8,993 bases of DNA, taken from NCBI GenBank assembly GCA_018825925.1, contig JAHKAT010000136.1, positions 1-8,993 on the forward strand. Reading direction: 5' to 3'. This document shows positions 1 to 7,626 of this stretch, in pieces. Origin of the DNA: Bacteroidota bacterium (GTDB lineage Bacteria > Bacteroidota > Bacteroidia > Flavobacteriales_D > Crocinitomicaceae). Every line of letters starts with the position of its first letter. Positions within the stretch are counted from its first letter, which is position 1. The notes beneath the pieces are model-generated. The model was not told where the DNA came from. It did not search any database and saw only the letters and a list, made by a program, of their open reading frames with translations. A program made the translations under genes and the position numbers.

Positions 1-1
1 C

Positions 2-910
2 AAGTTATCTAAAGGTGAACCTTGCGTAAGATTCACCAATCGATATAGAAAAAAAGACGGACAATATATTTATTTAGAATGGAACGCATCTCCCGACCCA
101 AACACCGGGAAATTAATTGCAATTGCACGTGATGTAACTCATCGAAAAGAAGCTGAAAAAGAAATTCAAAAATTAAATGAGTCCTTGGAGCAAAAAGTAG
201 AAGAAAGAACAGCTCAATTATTGGAATCAAACAAGGAGTTGGAAAGTTTTTCTTACACCGTGTCTCATGATTTAAGAGGGCCTTTGCGTGCCATTGATGG
301 TTTTGCGAAAATTTTAGATAGAAATTACTCTGGAAAACTTGGAGAGGATGGCAGGAAATATATCAATATTATTGCCACAAGTACCAAACGAATGGGGAAC
401 TTGATTGATGATTTATTGCAATTTTCTCGTATCGGTAGAAAAGAAAATAATCAAAGTCAGTTTAGTTTGAGGGAACTGTTTCTAGAAATTTTTAACGACA
501 TCAAAATAGCAGATTCCGATCGGAATATTGAACTTATTATAAATGACATTCCGGACGTTTTTGCAGACCGTGAAATGATTGGACATGTCGTTCAAAATTT
601 GCTTAGCAATGCCATTAAGTTTACATCTAATGAAAGCCATGCGAAAATTGAAATAGGGTATACAACCGAACTCGACCAAAATTGTTTTTTCATTAAAGAC
701 AATGGAGTAGGATTCGAAATGGAATATGCCGAAAATCTATTTGGAATGTTTCAACGACTTCACTCGGAAGAAGAATTTCCAGGAACAGGAGTTGGCTTGG
801 CCATCGTTCAGCGTATAATATTAAAGCATGACGGCAGAATATGGGCCAACGCCAAACTAAATGAAGGCTCAACCTTCTTTTTTACAATTCCTTTAGCTAC
901 GAACATTTAA
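2..910 (+). CDS. PAS-domain sensor histidine kinase, 5' partial
   Basis: This is the C-terminal 302 residues of a sensor kinase that autophosphorylates on histidine and passes the phosphate to a receiver domain. The frame is open from base 2, so the true start lies upstream; the TTG at 185 is internal. Residues 1 to about 47 are the end of a PAS/PAC domain (DGQYIYLEWN, then ARDVTHRK). An S-helix-like coiled coil follows (LNESLEQKVEERTAQL). The HisKA H-box SHDLRGPLRAIDGF has its phospho-accepting His at window residue 89 (nt 266-268). The HATPase domain shows an N-box (NLLSNA, nt 596-613), a G1 box (DNGVGF, nt 698-715) and a G2 box (GTGVGL, nt 782-799), so it looks catalytically complete. The SHDLRGPLRAI type of H-box is common in phytochrome-like and PAS kinases that work with Rcp1-like regulators, which fits the next gene. 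No membrane segment is visible in this part. The signal it senses is unknown. Confidence 0.93.
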   Translation, partial: KLSKGEPCVRFTNRYRKKDGQYIYLEWNASPDPNTGKLIAIARDVTHRKEAEKEIQKLNESLEQKVEERTAQLLESNKELESFSYTVSHDLRGPLRAIDGFAKILDRNYSGKLGEDGRKYINIIATSTKRMGNLIDDLLQFSRIGRKENNQSQFSLRELFLEIFNDIKIADSDRNIELIINDIPDVFADREMIGHVVQNLLSNAIKFTSNESHAKIEIGYTTELDQNCFFIKDNGVGFEMEYAENLFGMFQRLHSEEEFPGTGVGLAIVQRIILKHDGRIWANAKLNEGSTFFFTIPLATNI

Positions 911-922
911 AAAAAAATAAAC

Positions 923-1390
923 ATGACCCATTCCAATTTCGTAGAGATCCTATTAGTTGAAGACAGTGTATTAGACGCTGAAATGTCAATTCTAGCTTTA
1001 GAAGAAGAAAATTTAGCCAATCATCTAATTTGGTTGAAGGATGGTGCTGATGCACTAAATTTTATTTTTTGTAAAGGCCCTTATGTGGACAGAAACATTT
1101 CCAATCAACCGAAACTAATTTTACTGGATTTAAAAATGCCTAAGGTTGGTGGGATTGAAGTCCTAAAAAGGATTCGTGAAGATAAACGTACTAGTAAATT
1201 ACCGGTTGTAATAATGACTTCGTCAAAAGAGGAAACTGATATCATAAGAGGATATGATTTAGGAGCTAATTCATACATCGTTAAACCCGTCGATTTTGAC
1301 AAATTCACGAAAAGTGTAAAAGAAATTGGATTTTATTGGCTCCTAATAAATCAACCTCCAGTTGTATCAAAGGAAAATAAAACCAAATGA
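923..1390 (+). CDS. Single-domain response regulator, Rcp1-like
   Basis: A 155-residue receiver domain with no output domain, of the Rcp1 type that is typically paired with phytochrome-like or PAS histidine kinases. The acidic pair is E13/D14 and the predicted phospho-accepting aspartate is D69 in LLDLKMP. The switch residues are T99/S100 in MTSS, and the conserved lysine is K121, followed by P122. The segment at about residues 50-62, between helix 2 and strand 3, is longer than in CheY, as is usual for Rcp1-like proteins. The ATG lies 12 nt after the kinase stop, and the intervening bases are almost all A, a common initiation context in Bacteroidota in place of a Shine-Dalgarno site. The stop overlaps the next gene by 4 nt (ATGA). 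Having no DNA-binding domain, it should act through protein contacts or as a phosphate sink or shuttle. Its pairing with the upstream kinase is inferred from gene order. Confidence 0.93.
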   Translation: MTHSNFVEILLVEDSVLDAEMSILALEEENLANHLIWLKDGADALNFIFCKGPYVDRNISNQPKLILLDLKMPKVGGIEVLKRIREDKRTSKLPVVIMTSSKEETDIIRGYDLGANSYIVKPVDFDKFTKSVKEIGFYWLLINQPPVVSKENKTK

Positions 1391-3345
1391 TAACTCCACT
1401 CAAAATATTGATTTTAGAGGATCTTCAAACAGACGTAGAATTAGTTAAATACTATGCGAATACAATTCAACGAAAATGTATATTCGCTGAAGCCAAATCA
1501 AAAAATTCATTCCATTGTGTTTTAGATGAATTTGAACCTGATTTAATCATTTCCGATTATCAGCTAGACGGTTACAATGGCTTAAGAGCATTAGAGTACT
1601 TAAAGTCACACCGCCCAGACACCCCCTTGATTATCATCACCGGTACACTAGGTGAAGATCTCGCTGTTCAGATCATGAAAAAAGGGGCTAGTGACTTTTT
1701 ACTAAAGAAAAACATTAGTTCTTTACCCGCTTCTATAGTTCGAACCTTGCGAGAAGTTGAAGAGAAGAAAAAGAATGAGGAAGCCGAAAAAATAAGAAAA
1801 GAACTATTCGAGGTTTCTGTGGATATGATAGGAATAGCGGATATTGATGGTTACTTAAAAGTGATCAATCCAGCTTTTGAAAAAACACTCGGTTATTCCA
1901 ATAGTGAACTACTAAACAAACCATTCATAGAATTCATTCATCCAGAAGATGTTAAATCGACAAAAGGTGTGCTTTTTGGTCTAGTAAATGGTATTCCAAT
2001 TGAAGGTTTTGAAAATCGCGTTCAATGCGCCGATGGCAAGTATAAATGGTTGGAATGGAATATTAATCAAAAAGGGAGAAAATTATTTTGCAACGGGCGT
2101 GACATTTCTGAATGGAAAAAAGCACAAAAAAAATTAAATAAAAGTGAAAACTTTAATAAAGATATTCTTACCTCCCTCACTTCACAAATAGTAGTGATCA
2201 ATCGAAGTGGAGTAATTATTGAAGTGAATGCCTCATGGGATAAATTTGCTTTAGAAAACGGTGTAGTCGATTTAAACAAAACTTCAAAAGGGTCCAATTA
2301 TCTGGAGATATGCAGGAAAGCAATAGAAAAAAACGATCCTATTTCTCGCGAGGTATATGACGGAATCATTTCTGTCTTTGAGGGGAGGTTAGATTGTTTT
2401 GAAATCGAATACCCATGTCATTCGCCAACGGAGAAAAGATGGTTTATCTTAAGAGCCAACTTATTTGAATCCGATGCCAACTTATTAGTAGTTTCTCATT
2501 CAAACATTACAGACTTAAAGCAGGCTCAACAACTGATTCTCGAGATGAATGATGAATTAGAAGAAAGGATACTCCAACGTACATCTCAATTAGAAATAAA
2601 GAACAAAGAAATAACAGACAGTATAAATTACGCAAGAAGGATTCAAAAAGCCATCTTACCTTCGGAAAAATATCTTCAAGCTCAAATACCAAATTCATTT
2701 TTGTTTTATTCTCCTAAAGATATTGTGGCAGGCGACTTTTACTGGGTACAAAGCATTGATGATCATTTGATGTTTGCCGTGGCAGATTGCACAGGACATG
2801 GTGTGCCTGGTGCCATGGTTAGCGTGATTTGTAATAGTGGTTTAAATCGAGCTGTCCACGAATATAAGATTGAAGATCCCGGAAAAATTTTGGACATGAC
2901 AAGAAACCTTGTGATTCAAGAGTTTGAAAAAAGCGAAGAAGAGGTTAAAGATGGTATGGATATCGCCTTGTGCGTGCTAAAGGAAAATAAATTGAGTTTT
3001 TCTGGGGCTCACATGCCACTTTTGATCATACGAAACGGCGCATGCATAGAAATAAAAGGAACGAAACAACCGATTGGTAAATTCGAACCTACTTTACCTT
3101 TTGAATCTCACGAAATTGAATTAAAAAAAGACGATATAGTCTATCTATATACCGATGGCATCATTGACCAATTTGGTGGGGAATATGGTAAAAAACTCAA
3201 AGCACAAGTATTTAAGTCTGTTCTATTATCAATACAAGCTCTGGATATGAAACAGCAAGGAGAATTTATTGAACAGTTCTTTTTAGACTGGAAGGGAGAA
3301 TTAGAACAAGTGGATGACGTTTGTTTATTGGGATTGAAAATTTAA
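1387..3345 (+). CDS. REC-PAS-PAS-SpoIIE serine phosphatase (PP2C-type response regulator)
   Basis: A 652-residue multidomain regulator predicted to remove phosphate from a Ser/Thr phosphoprotein in response to two-component signalling. Residues 1-120 are a receiver domain with E11/D12, predicted phospho-acceptor D57 (ISDYQLDG), T85 and K107. A charged helix spans about 121-138. PAS1 covers about 139-243 and PAS2 about 253-378, the latter carrying C344-H345 and W352 in a PCHSP...RWF motif. A coiled coil (about 379-411) leads into the SpoIIE/PP2C domain at about 412-652. Predicted metal-binding acids are present: D450 in GDFYW, D467 in ADCTGHGVPGA, D525 in GMDIA, D590 in YTDGI and D643/D644 near the C terminus, so it should be active. 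The start overlaps the response regulator stop by 4 nt, which points to translational coupling. No transmembrane segment is seen. Such RsbU/RsbP-like enzymes usually act on STAS anti-anti-sigma proteins, but none is encoded in this window, so the substrate is unknown. Confidence 0.93.
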   Translation: MITPLKILILEDLQTDVELVKYYANTIQRKCIFAEAKSKNSFHCVLDEFEPDLIISDYQLDGYNGLRALEYLKSHRPDTPLIIITGTLGEDLAVQIMKKGASDFLLKKNISSLPASIVRTLREVEEKKKNEEAEKIRKELFEVSVDMIGIADIDGYLKVINPAFEKTLGYSNSELLNKPFIEFIHPEDVKSTKGVLFGLVNGIPIEGFENRVQCADGKYKWLEWNINQKGRKLFCNGRDISEWKKAQKKLNKSENFNKDILTSLTSQIVVINRSGVIIEVNASWDKFALENGVVDLNKTSKGSNYLEICRKAIEKNDPISREVYDGIISVFEGRLDCFEIEYPCHSPTEKRWFILRANLFESDANLLVVSHSNITDLKQAQQLILEMNDELEERILQRTSQLEIKNKEITDSINYARRIQKAILPSEKYLQAQIPNSFLFYSPKDIVAGDFYWVQSIDDHLMFAVADCTGHGVPGAMVSVICNSGLNRAVHEYKIEDPGKILDMTRNLVIQEFEKSEEEVKDGMDIALCVLKENKLSFSGAHMPLLIIRNGACIEIKGTKQPIGKFEPTLPFESHEIELKKDDIVYLYTDGIIDQFGGEYGKKLKAQVFKSVLLSIQALDMKQQGEFIEQFFLDWKGELEQVDDVCLLGLKI

Positions 3346-3413
3346 AAAACCAAAAAACAGACTACTCTTAAACCTCATTAAAATTCTGCAAATTATACAG
3401 TTTTCCTATTGTT

Positions 3414-5198
3414 CTATTTTACAATAAAATCAAACGGCAAACGCATTTGCATTCCTTGATATTGCTCTAGTTTCTGAAGTAATTGATAGCTTTTAATTAA
3501 TGCTTCTGGTAATTGCGTCTTGCTTTCGATTGCTTTATCATCTTCCAAGGACTCCAAAATCATGCTCAACTTGTCTTCTTTTTTCAAAGGATAGTATAGA
3601 GTCTTGATGTTCTCAGAATTTATTCCAGCTCCTTTGGCTGCAAAGGCAATAGCATCTTGCAATCCGCCTAATTGATCCACCAAGCCTATTCGCTTTGCAT
3701 CTTTCCCTGTCCAAACGCGGCCGCGAGCTATTGCATTAACTTTTTCTTTGGTCATACCTCTACCTTCAGCCACTCTTGAAAGAAAATCATCGTAAATAGC
3801 ATCCACTTCCTCTTGAATAATTCCAAACTCCTCTGCCGTTAATTTTCTATTGGCTGAAAATCCTGGACGGTGAGTGTAAATACGGTCAAAAGTTAAACCC
3901 AATTTATTCTCAAACATAGCACCTGTATAAGGAATGACTCCAAAAACACCAATTGAACCCGTAATAGTGCTTGGCTCAGCAAAAATAGTTGACGCTGGTG
4001 CAGCTATGTAATAACCTCCAGATGCCGCCACATCGCCCATTGAGACAATTACTTTCTTTTTCTGATTGGTTAATTTAACTTCTCTCCAAATTTCATCGCT
4101 AGCCAATGCACTTCCACCTGGACTATTGATTCTTAAAACCACTGTTTTTATTGATTTATTCATTCTTGCTTCACGCAATAAACTGCAAATATCTTTAGAA
4201 GTCATTTCATTACCGTCAACAGAGATTCCACCTTCGGCCAAAATTACAGCAACATTAGGTTCGTCTGCTTTGGTCAATATTTGTTCTTGAAATACTTTCT
4301 TTTTTGCATACTTCTCAAATGAAACTAAATTCAACTCGTCAATACTTTTGGTATTCGCCAATTTAGCCATCTCTTCGAGTACCTCATCGCGGTATTTTGT
4401 AGCGTCTATCAAATTATATTTTACAGCGTCGCCCATGCGGTGGATCAGTAAACCTTGCGCTATCTCGTTTATTTTATCAATCTTAATTTTTCTTGAAATC
4501 GCTATATCACCGGCTACTTCACTCCATGTTCCATTAAATAATTCGGTATATTGCAATCTGCTTGAATCACTTACTTTGTCTAAAAAGAAGGGCTCAACTG
4601 CACTTTTAAAATCATTGTTTTTTCCACGAATCACTTGCATTTCAACTTCCAATTTTTGCAAAGTATTTTTGAAGAAAGTAAATTCAGTTCCCAAACCTGT
4701 TAATTCCATTGCACTCGTCGGAAAACCATATACTTTATTTGCTGCGGAGGACAAATAGTATTCTTTTTGTGTTACTACTTCACCTGAATTATAAGCAATT
4801 GCAAACTTTCCGGTTTTTTCAAATGCATCAATTGCTTTACGAATTTCACGAGCATTGGAATAACCACAAGACAAACCATCAATCTCTATAAAAACACCTT
4901 TGACTTGATCGTCTTTTGATGCAATCTCTAGTCCATTTAGGATGTCTGCCAATCCGAATTTATTCTGCATTTGAAAAGTAGTAGGATCAAACTTCGAACT
5001 CGAGCGCTCAGAAACTTCTCCATTCAATTTAAGGTGTAATATTGAATTGTCATTCAACCCTAAAGTGTCTTTGCTGCCTATATCACCTATTAATCCACTT
5101 AAAAACAGAAAAAACATGACCAAACCTATCAATGAAGCTACAATTGCAGCCACCAAACTAGGCCAAAACACACGACCAAAACCAACTCTTACTTTCAT
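3414..5198 (-). CDS. sppA: Signal peptide peptidase SppA, 67K type
   Basis: A 594-residue membrane-anchored serine protease with a Ser/Lys dyad that degrades signal peptides left in the membrane after protein export. One transmembrane segment lies at about residues 10-38, followed by two tandem peptidase S49 domains. The general-base lysine is K155 in SSAANKVY in the first domain. The nucleophile is S393 in GDVAASGGYYIAAP in the second, followed by the typical ITGSIGVFG. The spacing and length match the long E. coli-type SppA (618 residues) rather than the short form. The ATG at 5198 is chosen over an in-frame TTG at 5234 because an AAAGGA Shine-Dalgarno sequence (5209-5214) sits 10 nt upstream and the product then begins directly with a short basic stretch and the membrane anchor. 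The gene lies 237 nt downstream of menC on the same strand and converges with the phosphatase gene. Confidence 0.95.
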   Translation of the reverse strand: MKVRVGFGRVFWPSLVAAIVASLIGLVMFFLFLSGLIGDIGSKDTLGLNDNSILHLKLNGEVSERSSSKFDPTTFQMQNKFGLADILNGLEIASKDDQVKGVFIEIDGLSCGYSNAREIRKAIDAFEKTGKFAIAYNSGEVVTQKEYYLSSAANKVYGFPTSAMELTGLGTEFTFFKNTLQKLEVEMQVIRGKNNDFKSAVEPFFLDKVSDSSRLQYTELFNGTWSEVAGDIAISRKIKIDKINEIAQGLLIHRMGDAVKYNLIDATKYRDEVLEEMAKLANTKSIDELNLVSFEKYAKKKVFQEQILTKADEPNVAVILAEGGISVDGNEMTSKDICSLLREARMNKSIKTVVLRINSPGGSALASDEIWREVKLTNQKKKVIVSMGDVAASGGYYIAAPASTIFAEPSTITGSIGVFGVIPYTGAMFENKLGLTFDRIYTHRPGFSANRKLTAEEFGIIQEEVDAIYDDFLSRVAEGRGMTKEKVNAIARGRVWTGKDAKRIGLVDQLGGLQDAIAFAAKGAGINSENIKTLYYPLKKEDKLSMILESLEDDKAIESKTQLPEALIKSYQLLQKLEQYQGMQMRLPFDFIVK

Positions 5199-5208
5199 AT
5201 TTTTTCTA

Positions 5209-5214
5209 TCCTTT
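5209..5214 (-). promoter_or_regulatory. Ribosome binding site of sppA
   Basis: On the minus strand this reads AAAGGA, 10 nt before the ATG at 5198. It is the clearest Shine-Dalgarno sequence at any gene start in the window and decides the sppA start in favour of ATG at 5198 over the TTG at 5234, inside whose coding extension this site would otherwise lie. Confidence 0.6.
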
Positions 5215-5222
5215 GAAGAATT

Positions 5223-5253
5223 CAAAAATAACAAAACTAGACGTGCTGTTAAA
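5223..5253 (-). promoter_or_regulatory. Candidate Bacteroidota-type promoter of sppA
   Basis: On the minus strand a TTTA (5250-5253, one mismatch to the -33 TTTG) is followed by a 19-nt spacer and TATTTTTG (5223-5230), a full match to the Bacteroidota -7 consensus TAnnTTTG. Transcription would begin around 5217, giving a leader of roughly 20 nt that just includes the AAAGGA site. A second -7 match, TAGTTTTG, lies at 5232-5239 but has no -33 partner at the right distance. In an AT-rich genome such matches also arise by chance, so this is a moderate call. Confidence 0.4.
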
Positions 5254-5435
5254 GTTTAATTTATAAACGGTCTTAAATTGAGTTATTTCACACTATTCAC
5301 TAGATGGTTGACTGAACGGTTGAAATAAAAGGTGTTTTTTCGGAATTTTAAGCAAAGAAAGCTCCAAAATAATTTAATTATCAGCCGTTTATATCTTTTA
5401 AAAATAATTTTAGAAACAGGAACAAACCAATTGAT

Positions 5436-6521
5436 TTAGCATCGATTTGTTTCATTTGAAATATTCAATTTTCGTTGAATAAAACCATTTTCTACTTTTA
5501 ATGCTGTGGGTTCATTTTCAATATACAAGGAACCCGTGCCTAAACCATGCACGGTTGTTACGGGGTATTCTGCAACCAATTGCGCAATACAATCTAAGCC
5601 ATGATTCGACTCCAAAGCCGAGGTAATCCACCAACCAACATTGTGTTTCTCTGCCAATGAAATCCATTCTCTACAACCATGAATTCCTCCATGTAAACTC
5701 GGTTTTAGAATGATGTACTGTGGCTTAATTTCTTTTAATAATCTTTCTTTTTCTAAACCCACTATTCCAATCAATTCTTCATCTAAGGCAATTGGAATGG
5801 GTGATTTTTTTGCTAGAATTGCCATGGATTTCCAATTGCCAGCTGGTATTGGTTGTTCTACAGAATGAATATTTAAGTGTTCTATTTCGTTCAAATAAAC
5901 CAAAGCATGTTCGGAATCAAAAGCTCCATTGGCATCTATTCGCAGCACTGTATTTATTGGGTAGATTTTTCGCAATTGAGTTAAAACATCTATCTCCTCT
6001 GTTTTTGGCAAAGCTCCGACTTTCATTTTCATACAGCCATACCCGTCGCTTTTTTTATCCTCAATTTGCTTTAATACAAACTCTTTCGCACCCATCCAAA
6101 TCAAACCATTGATTGGAATTTTTAAAGTACCATCAGTAAAGCCATTATTGAAAAATCGTTTTTGTCCATTGCCTTCCCAATCCAGTAACGCCATTTCTAA
6201 ACCAAAATGAATGGAAGTATTTAGCAGCAAAAAAGACCACAATTTTTCTACTTTTTGGAGAGCCAACAGCTTGTCAGGTTCATCCATCACCAACTCGACA
6301 TTTTCTTCCAGACAGTTAATTGCAAAATCCAAGCGAGATTCGTATTCCGCGCTATCCACAAAGTCGGGCGATAATCCTGGAATTATGCTGCACTCACCTA
6401 CTCCGACCTTGTTTTGATGTTCAATTTTTATAAACCAGGCTTGTTTTTCAGTTAATATTCCACGCGATGTCCCACTTGGCTGCTTGAATTGATAGATTTT
6501 ATTTTCAAAAGAAATCTTCAT
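5436..6521 (-). CDS. menC: o-Succinylbenzoate synthase MenC (enolase superfamily)
   Basis: A 361-residue enolase-superfamily enzyme, predicted to dehydrate 2-succinyl-6-hydroxy-2,4-cyclohexadiene-1-carboxylate to o-succinylbenzoate in menaquinone biosynthesis. The N-terminal capping domain (about 1-125) is followed by a TIM-barrel domain. The acid/base lysines are K165 and K167 in the KMK motif. The predicted Mg-binding residues are D196 (RIDANG), E222 (VEQP) and D247 (ALDEE), and the second-side lysine is K273 (ILKPS). The SALES motif near residue 301 is typical of Bacteroidota MenC. The superfamily also contains dipeptide epimerases and N-acylamino acid racemases with the same residues, but the neighbouring menA makes MenC much the better call. 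The ATG follows the menA stop after 9 nt, with no Shine-Dalgarno sequence, so both are probably made from one transcript. The product is soluble and cytoplasmic. Confidence 0.92.
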   Translation of the reverse strand: MKISFENKIYQFKQPSGTSRGILTEKQAWFIKIEHQNKVGVGECSIIPGLSPDFVDSAEYESRLDFAINCLEENVELVMDEPDKLLALQKVEKLWSFLLLNTSIHFGLEMALLDWEGNGQKRFFNNGFTDGTLKIPINGLIWMGAKEFVLKQIEDKKSDGYGCMKMKVGALPKTEEIDVLTQLRKIYPINTVLRIDANGAFDSEHALVYLNEIEHLNIHSVEQPIPAGNWKSMAILAKKSPIPIALDEELIGIVGLEKERLLKEIKPQYIILKPSLHGGIHGCREWISLAEKHNVGWWITSALESNHGLDCIAQLVAEYPVTTVHGLGTGSLYIENEPTALKVENGFIQRKLNISNETNRC

Positions 6522-6530
6522 CGCTATTCA

Positions 6531-7430
6531 CTATATATAAAACAATATCAATGCAGAAACGAAAGCCCAACCGAAAGTTGTCAAAGCAACAACTTTTAAT
6601 TCTGGATCAAGCTCTGCAGGAATTCGATTCTTCCACATTCGATTTGCATGAAAAGCAATAATCACAAAAAACAAGCAGGGCACAAATAGTAAATAACTCA
6701 ATTGGAAAGACATATATATAGCACTAACAAAAGCCATTATTAGTAAGAAAAATTGGTAAACTTTGCCATTAATTAATCCGATTTTTACTACTAAGGTATT
6801 CTTGCCTACAAGTTTATCATTTACGTGGTCGCGAAGGTTATTGAGATTTAAAACTGCCGTGCTCAGCAAGCCAATTGTTAATGCACCGAATAAAGGACGC
6901 ATTGAAAATTCAGGAACATACAAATTATACACTCCAATTACAGAAACTAAACCAAAGAATAAAAAAACCATTAAGTCTCCCAACCCCAAGTATCCATAAG
7001 CCTTTTTGCCCATGGTATAAGTAATGGCTGCGATTACACAGGCTAGACCAACGATGAGAAATATATATCCTTTTTTAGCATCAAAGCGATACGAGGCGAA
7101 ATAGATTAAACAGAAGGTTGAAATTACCGACAAAATTGAAAATATAACTACAGCTTTTTTCATTTCACTTGCAGTTATTTCCCCTGTTTGAGTCGATCTC
7201 GCTGGTCCTACTCTATCCTCATTGTCAGCACCCTTCAAATGATCGCCCAAATCATTAGCTAGATTGGACAAAATTTGGAAAAACAAAGTGGTGGTCAAAC
7301 TAAAGAAAAAAATCACCCCATCTGAATGACCGTCAAAGTGTGCAATTGCCGTTCCGAGAAGAATACCCGAAAGGGACAAAGGTAGAGTACGCAGTCGAAA
7401 TGCTTGCAACCAGATTTTAAATCGATTCAT
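6531..7430 (-). CDS. menA: 1,4-Dihydroxy-2-naphthoate polyprenyltransferase MenA
   Basis: A 299-residue UbiA-family integral membrane prenyltransferase that joins a polyprenyl diphosphate to 1,4-dihydroxy-2-naphthoate, giving demethylmenaquinone. About eight or nine hydrophobic helices span the sequence. The first Asp-rich motif is N59-D60-x-x-D63 followed by K66, G67 and D69, then R73, G75-P76 and R78, which bind Mg and the prenyl diphosphate. The second is NNLRD (197-201) with D205 and GKNT (209-212). The GPARSTQTG stretch is typical of MenA rather than UbiA or heme O synthase. The length matches the family. It starts at ATG 7430, divergent from the NPD-family gene, and probably forms an operon with menC, 9 nt downstream. 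There is no Shine-Dalgarno sequence, and a TAnnTTTG match lies almost against the start codon. Confidence 0.95.
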   Translation of the reverse strand: MNRFKIWLQAFRLRTLPLSLSGILLGTAIAHFDGHSDGVIFFFSLTTTLFFQILSNLANDLGDHLKGADNEDRVGPARSTQTGEITASEMKKAVVIFSILSVISTFCLIYFASYRFDAKKGYIFLIVGLACVIAAITYTMGKKAYGYLGLGDLMVFLFFGLVSVIGVYNLYVPEFSMRPLFGALTIGLLSTAVLNLNNLRDHVNDKLVGKNTLVVKIGLINGKVYQFFLLIMAFVSAIYMSFQLSYLLFVPCLFFVIIAFHANRMWKNRIPAELDPELKVVALTTFGWAFVSALILFYI

Positions 7431-7434
7431 GCTA

Positions 7435-7442
7435 CAAAATTA
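7435..7442 (-). promoter_or_regulatory. Possible -7 element of menA
   Basis: On the minus strand this reads TAATTTTG, a full match to the Bacteroidota -7 consensus TAnnTTTG, and it ends only 4 nt before the menA ATG. If used, transcription would start at or next to the A of the ATG, giving a leaderless message. No TTTG or TTG is found about 19-21 nt upstream, so the call is weak and may be a chance match in AT-rich DNA. Confidence 0.2.
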
Positions 7443-7626
7443 GTTTTTTGCGCAAATGCTCGGTAGATAAACATTTTAAAACAATCCAAGAATTAAAGGA
7501 ACTAAGCAATTTATGATCCTTTTTATCCTACTGCCATACTTAATCGTTGAAAAAATAATTTCATTCAATTGATATAATCTTTGCAGTAAAGCAGCGATTA
7601 CGAATATTGATTGTAGTTTTACATTA

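Noticed and set aside
185..910. Histidine kinase gene starting at TTG 185
   Set aside because: The frame is open back to base 2 and encodes a recognisable PAS end and coiled coil upstream, so 185 is internal to a longer, truncated gene.
3380..3425. Possible terminator hairpins between the convergent phosphatase and sppA genes
   Set aside because: The best candidates are a CTG/CAG stem flanked by A and T runs (3380-3404) and a 5-bp ATTGT/ACAAT stem (3408-3425). Both are too short and AT-rich to call, although some terminator is expected here.
4348..4758. 136-codon open frame on the + strand
   Set aside because: It lies wholly antisense to sppA, whose protein has clear catalytic motifs; the frame shows no recognisable domain and is a shadow.
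3414..5234. sppA beginning at TTG 5234
   Set aside because: The extra 12 residues are not typical, the codon is TTG, and a good Shine-Dalgarno sequence precedes the internal ATG at 5198. The candidate promoter also overlaps the extension.
5369..5381. AT-only inverted repeat ATAATT-T-AATTAT downstream of menC
   Set aside because: It is a short palindrome of A and T only, expected by chance in this composition, with no GC stem or T tract to make it a terminator.
7547..7583. Promoter for the NPD-family gene (TTGAAA ... TATAATCTTTG)
   Set aside because: AATCTTTG has one mismatch to TAnnTTTG, and the TTG upstream is about 26 nt away rather than 19-21. As a sigma-70 pair, the 20-nt spacer is also too long.
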